Shown: positions 25,032-28,491 of the stretch, piece after piece
Layout of the letters: each line of letters opens with the position of its first letter
How positions within the stretch are numbered: the stretch's first letter is position 1
Program-made: the position numbers and the translations under genes
Notes under the pieces: generated by a model
What the model was told of the DNA's origin: nothing
The model's database searches: none
The model's input: the letters and a program-made list of their open reading frames with translations, nothing else
Assembly (NCBI GenBank): GCA_002399565.1
Contig: DHDW01000042.1
Span: forward strand, 53,431 to 81,921
Source: Bacteroidales bacterium UBA4866
GTDB taxonomy: Bacteria > Bacteroidota > Bacteroidia > Bacteroidales > P3
Direction: 5' to 3'
DNA: 28,491 nucleotides

Positions 25032-26468
25032 ATGATAATGAATTTAAAAAGACACTTAACACATCCAATTTTTCAAATTGTTCAATCTGTTTCCAATCAA
25101 ATGGGAATTAAATCCTATGTTGTTGGAGGCTGGGTTAGAGATATTATTCTAAATAGAGAGAGTAAAGATATAGACATTGTTTGCTTAGGGAGTGGAATTG
25201 AATTGGCTAATGAGGTTGCTAAACAAATCGGTGGGGATTGTAACGTATCTGTATTTAAGAATTTCGGAACTGCAATGATTAATTTTTTGGTAAAAGATTA
25301 TTATTGGCAGATTGAATTTGTTGGAGCAAGAAAAGAAAGCTATAATAGAGGTAGTAGAAAGCCTATTGTTGAAGATGGGACATTGGAAGACGATCAAAAC
25401 AGAAGAGATTTTACCATTAATGCAATGGCTATTTCCTTAAATGAAGAAGACTATGGAGAGCTTATTGACCCTTTTAATGGGTTAAAAGATATAGAAAATG
25501 GAATAATTCAAACTCCTCTTAATCCAGACATTACTTTTTCAGATGACCCTTTGAGAATGCTTAGAGCAATTCGTTTTGCAACCCAACTCAATTTCTCCAT
25601 TCATAATGATACTTTTGATGCAATTGCAAGAAATGCTTACAGGATTGAAATTCTCTCAGGAGAAAGAATTATTGAAGAAGTAAACAAGATAATATTGTCC
25701 CCAAGAGCTTCAATGGGATTCAAATTACTTGACCGCTCTGGCTTATTGAAATTATTTTTCCCTGAAATGACAGCTCTAAAAGGCGTTGATAAGGTTGGTG
25801 AGAAAGCACATAAAGATAATTTCAAACATACTCTTGAAGTTTTGGATAACATTTCAAAACTAAGTAATGATTTATGGTTACGCTGGGCTGCAATTTTGCA
25901 CGATATTGCCAAACCCCAAACAAAACGTTTTGAACCAAAAATTGGATTTACTTTTCATGGACACGAAACAAGAGGGGCTAAAATGATACCTTATCTTTTT
26001 AGAAGGATGAAGCTCCCTCTAAATGAGAATATGAAATATGTTCAAAAACTAGTAAGCCTTCATCTTAGACCTCAAATTCTTATTAAGGATGAAGTAACCG
26101 ATTCTGCTGTAAGAAGACTTTTGTTTGATGCAGGAGAAGATGTTGATGACTTAATGAGACTTTGCCATGCTGATATCACAACAAAAGACTATAATAAGAT
26201 AGTTCGCTATAGAGAAAACTTCAAAAAGGTTACTCAAAAACTTTTGGAACTTGAGGAGAAAGATCGTTTACGCAATTTTCAACCTCCTGTTAGTGGAGAA
26301 GACATTATGGACGTTTTTGGAATATCTCCTTGTAAAGAGATTGGAATAATTAAAACTATAATTAAGGATGCTATCTTGGATGGGGAAATTCCAAACGAAA
26401 GAGAAGCAGCACTTAATTTGATGTATCAAGAAGCTCAAAAGCTTGGATTAAAACCTAAGCAAATTTAA
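25032..26468 (+). CDS. cca: CCA tRNA nucleotidyltransferase with HD domain
   Basis: It adds or repairs the 3' CCA of tRNAs. In the 478-residue numbering: class II nucleotidyltransferase signature VVGGWVRD (30-37) with metal-binding Asp46 and Asp48 (KDIDIV), [10 protein letters not shown] (124-133), and the neck motif [13 protein letters not shown] (171-183). An HD domain follows, with HTLEV (266) and ILHDIAK (His290-Asp291), then GHETRGA. The first ATG lies one base after a -7 box; the second ATG (25038, two residues shorter) is probably the true start. miaA follows after 25 bases, making a tRNA maturation operon. The tRNA-Arg gene in this window encodes no CCA, so this enzyme is needed for its function. 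Confidence 0.95.
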   Translation: MIMNLKRHLTHPIFQIVQSVSNQMGIKSYVVGGWVRDIILNRESKDIDIVCLGSGIELANEVAKQIGGDCNVSVFKNFGTAMINFLVKDYYWQIEFVGARKESYNRGSRKPIVEDGTLEDDQNRRDFTINAMAISLNEEDYGELIDPFNGLKDIENGIIQTPLNPDITFSDDPLRMLRAIRFATQLNFSIHNDTFDAIARNAYRIEILSGERIIEEVNKIILSPRASMGFKLLDRSGLLKLFFPEMTALKGVDKVGEKAHKDNFKHTLEVLDNISKLSNDLWLRWAAILHDIAKPQTKRFEPKIGFTFHGHETRGAKMIPYLFRRMKLPLNENMKYVQKLVSLHLRPQILIKDEVTDSAVRRLLFDAGEDVDDLMRLCHADITTKDYNKIVRYRENFKKVTQKLLELEEKDRLRNFQPPVSGEDIMDVFGISPCKEIGIIKTIIKDAILDGEIPNEREAALNLMYQEAQKLGLKPKQI

Positions 26469-26493
26469 AACAATTAGGAGTTCTTAATAAGAA

Positions 26494-27402
26494 ATGAAAG
26501 TGAATAATAAAAAATTAATAGTTTTGACTGGACCAACAGCTGTTGGGAAAACAAAAGAAGCTATTAATTTAGCAAAGGCACTAAATACTGAAATAATTTC
26601 TGCAGACTCTCGACAATTCTATAAAGAGTTAAATATTGGAGTTGCAACTCCAACAGAAGAAGAACTTTCGGAAGTAACACATCATTTCATTGGTCATATT
26701 TCAATACATAATAATTATAATGTAGGATTATTTGAAAAAGATGCTCTTGAAAGGATTGAACTTCTATTCAAAACATATGAAACTATAGTACTCACTGGAG
26801 GAAGTGGAATGTATATTGATGTGGTTTGTAATGGGATGGATTCTCTTCCTGATGTTGATATTGAAATTAGGAATGAGCTAAATAGGATTTTCAAAGAAGA
26901 AGGTATTTCTGTTTTGCAGGAAGAATTAAGAGAAAAAGATATAGAATACTATAATATTGTTGACACAAAGAATCATATAAGACTAATTCGTGCTTTGGAA
27001 GTCATTCGTCAAACAGGGAAAACTTTTTCTTTCTATAGAACAAATAAAAAAACTCAAAGAGATTTCCAAATCTTTAAATTTGCACTTCAAAGAGAACGTT
27101 CTGAATTGATTGAAAGGATAGACAAAAGGGTTGATTTGATGATAGAGAGTGGTTTGTTGGAAGAAGCAAAGGAAGTTTATCCATATAAAAATCTATCTGC
27201 TCTTAATACAGTTGGCTACAAGGAATTGTTTAAGTATTTTGATAATCAAATTAGCTTTCAACAAGCCATTGAAGATATCAAAACAAATACAAGAAGATAT
27301 GCAAAACGCCAAATGACATGGTTTCGCAAGGATAAAGAATACATTTGGCTTGATGCAAAAAATCCAATTAACTGGAAGGAGGTTTTAGATGGAAAAATTT
27401 AA
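26494..27402 (+). CDS. miaA: tRNA dimethylallyltransferase
   Basis: It transfers a dimethylallyl group to A37 of tRNAs that read UNN codons (i6A37). The 302-residue protein has the P-loop GPTAVGKT (13-20), SADSRQFYKELNIGVATPT (36-54, with catalytic Asp38), HHFIGHIS (63-70), LTGGSGMY, and the later helical segment LNTVGYKELFKY with the R-Y-A-K-R-Q-x-T-W-F-R motif near the C-terminus, all intact. Length is normal. The upstream AGGAG at 26475-26479 is 14 bases from the ATG, further than a standard Shine-Dalgarno. It is co-transcribed with cca. A stem-loop (27428-27446) that may end or attenuate the transcript follows 26 bases after the stop. Confidence 0.96.
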   Translation: MKVNNKKLIVLTGPTAVGKTKEAINLAKALNTEIISADSRQFYKELNIGVATPTEEELSEVTHHFIGHISIHNNYNVGLFEKDALERIELLFKTYETIVLTGGSGMYIDVVCNGMDSLPDVDIEIRNELNRIFKEEGISVLQEELREKDIEYYNIVDTKNHIRLIRALEVIRQTGKTFSFYRTNKKTQRDFQIFKFALQRERSELIERIDKRVDLMIESGLLEEAKEVYPYKNLSALNTVGYKELFKYFDNQISFQQAIEDIKTNTRRYAKRQMTWFRKDKEYIWLDAKNPINWKEVLDGKI

Positions 27403-27424
27403 TCTTAGTTTAATTGAAAATAAA

Positions 27425-27471
27425 CGGGACTTTTTTGGAAAAAGTCGGCACATATTTTTATTTATGTCCCG
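27425..27471 (+). promoter_or_regulatory. Two mutually exclusive stem-loops between miaA and the OmpA-family gene
   Basis: GACTTTTT (27428-27435) pairs with AAAAAGTC (27439-27446) across a TGG loop. Alternatively CGGGAC (27425-27430) pairs with GTCCCG (27466-27471), which includes the G of the downstream ATG (27464-27466). The two share the GAC bases, so only one can form. The first may act as a terminator for miaA, the second could cover the start codon. No -7 box is seen in the gap. Confidence 0.4.
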
Positions 27472-28491
27472 ATTATTTTTAACTTCTCTTAGCTTATGTT
27501 TTTCCTTGCTATTTTCTACCCTTTCATATTCTCAAGAAAACCTTATCTTCAATCCTTCTTTTGAAGAATATTTCACTTGTCCACAAAAAATTGAGCCCTA
27601 CGGTTATATGTCGGAAGTTGTTGCTTGGTGGCAACCTACAGGAGGGAGTGCAGATTATTATAATAAATGTGGAAGCAAACAATGTAATGTTCCAAAAAAC
27701 AAACTTGGCATTCAAATGCCACGCACTGGAGTTGGAATGATTGGGATTTATAGTTCAAAGACCGATTATAGAGAGTATATTCAAACAGAATTGAAAGATT
27801 ATCTTAAGGAAGGAGAAACCTATAAACTTAGCTTTTATGTAAGTTTGAGTGAATATTCAGCAGGAGCTGTTGCAACACTTGGAGGATTATTTACAAAGAA
27901 CAGAATTGAGGAGAAAACTCGACAAATGTTGACAGACAAAACCACAATTGAGCACGATAAAGGCGTCAGTCAATCCATATCAACCTATTTAAAGCCTCAA
28001 GTGGTTAATCATTATAGCAATCCAATTATAAATGTGGAAGATTGGACTAAAATAGAGGGAGAATTTATTGCAGAGGGAGGAGAAAAGTTTCTTACAATTG
28101 GCAATTTCTACCCTGCACCTCAAAGCAATGTTGTTGACTTGCCATATCTAACTTATCTTTTGCCTGGAGCTTATTACTATATTGATGATGTTTCTGTTTA
28201 TTGTTTAACATGCAAAGAAAAAGAAATAATAGCAAACGATGTAGTGATTACAAAAACCAAAGATGAACCAAGATTTGAGGTTGGTCAAGTTGTTATTATG
28301 GAGAACATATTTTTTGAATTTGATAAGAGCATTCTTTTACCTCAATCTTATGTTGAGTTGTATAATCTTATTAATATTTTGAACAAGAATCCAAATATGA
28401 AGATTGAACTTTCTGGACACACAGACAACAAAGGTTCTGACAACTATAATGCAAAGCTTTCTCATAGCAGAGTTAGAGCAGTTTATGATTC
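27464..28491 (+). CDS. OmpA family outer membrane / peptidoglycan-binding protein (3' end cut by window)
   Basis: The frame is open from the ATG at 27464 to the last base, giving 342 residues and no stop. It starts with a signal peptide (MSRLFLTSLSLCFSLLFSTL then SYS, cleavage near residue 23). The N-terminal domain begins with ENLIFNPSFEEYFTCP, a start typical of Bacteroidetes surface proteins with a beta-sandwich domain. From residue 280 the OmpA C-terminal domain begins (NIFFEFDKSILLP), with SGHTDNKGSDNYN and LSHSRVRAVYD, which holds the Asp and Arg that bind the peptidoglycan diaminopimelate. Only about the first two thirds of that domain is in the window. It probably anchors the outer membrane to the cell wall; the role of the N-terminal domain is unknown. 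Another in-frame start is not likely. Confidence 0.85.
   Translation, partial: MSRLFLTSLSLCFSLLFSTLSYSQENLIFNPSFEEYFTCPQKIEPYGYMSEVVAWWQPTGGSADYYNKCGSKQCNVPKNKLGIQMPRTGVGMIGIYSSKTDYREYIQTELKDYLKEGETYKLSFYVSLSEYSAGAVATLGGLFTKNRIEEKTRQMLTDKTTIEHDKGVSQSISTYLKPQVVNHYSNPIINVEDWTKIEGEFIAEGGEKFLTIGNFYPAPQSNVVDLPYLTYLLPGAYYYIDDVSVYCLTCKEKEIIANDVVITKTKDEPRFEVGQVVIMENIFFEFDKSILLPQSYVELYNLINILNKNPNMKIELSGHTDNKGSDNYNAKLSHSRVRAVYD

Overview
This is an AT-rich chromosomal window from a member of the Bacteroidetes, most likely Bacteroidales or a close relative. The evidence is the recurring TAnnTTTG promoter element (the Bacteroidetes -7 box) ahead of a dozen genes, weak or absent Shine-Dalgarno sequences, a lysine-type phosphoglycerate dehydrogenase of the kind found in Bacteroides, and the zapA / 6S RNA / rny cluster. 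There is no phage, transposon, CRISPR array or plasmid function. It is mainly housekeeping sequence with several unusual regulatory and repeat features.

Layout. 27-2303 (-): UvrD/PcrA helicase. 2409-8759 (-): L-serine dehydratase, then a cell-surface O-acylation cluster (MBOAT acyltransferase, AlgJ/AlgX-like protein, a tRNA-Arg(CCG), a second AlgJ/AlgX-like protein, CPBP membrane protease). 8760-9219: a 460-base gap with a 21-bp-period repeat array. 9220-10947 (+): a secreted YD-repeat-like protein. 11011-13161 (-): a ClpB that naturally lacks the N-terminal domain. 13388-14662 (-): metK, preceded by a SAM-II-type riboswitch. 14918-17388 (-): RNase Y, 6S RNA, ZapA and a small coiled-coil protein. 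17480-18691 (-): RibBA. 18805-19464 (+): LysE-type exporter. A second 21-bp array lies between this and a secreted patatin (19646-20548, -). 20654-22563 (+): a methyltransferase overlapping a secreted phosphodiester-glycosidase-like protein. 22697-24718 (-): serA and serC. 25032-27402 (+): cca and miaA. 27464 to the end (+): an OmpA-family protein cut by the window edge.

How the genes connect. Serine synthesis (serC-serA) and serine breakdown (sdaA) are both present. The metK leader appears to sense its own product. cca and miaA mature tRNAs, and the tRNA gene here encodes no CCA. MBOAT and its two SGNH-like partners probably O-acetylate an exported polysaccharide. Strongest leads: the SAM-II-like metK leader with a possible competing fold; the natural deltaN ClpB with a palindrome against its promoter; a 21-bp repeat family in two distant intergenic regions in opposite orientations; a tRNA four bases from a stop codon between two paralogues; and two genes that look leaderless. 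No wholly new multi-gene system is evident.
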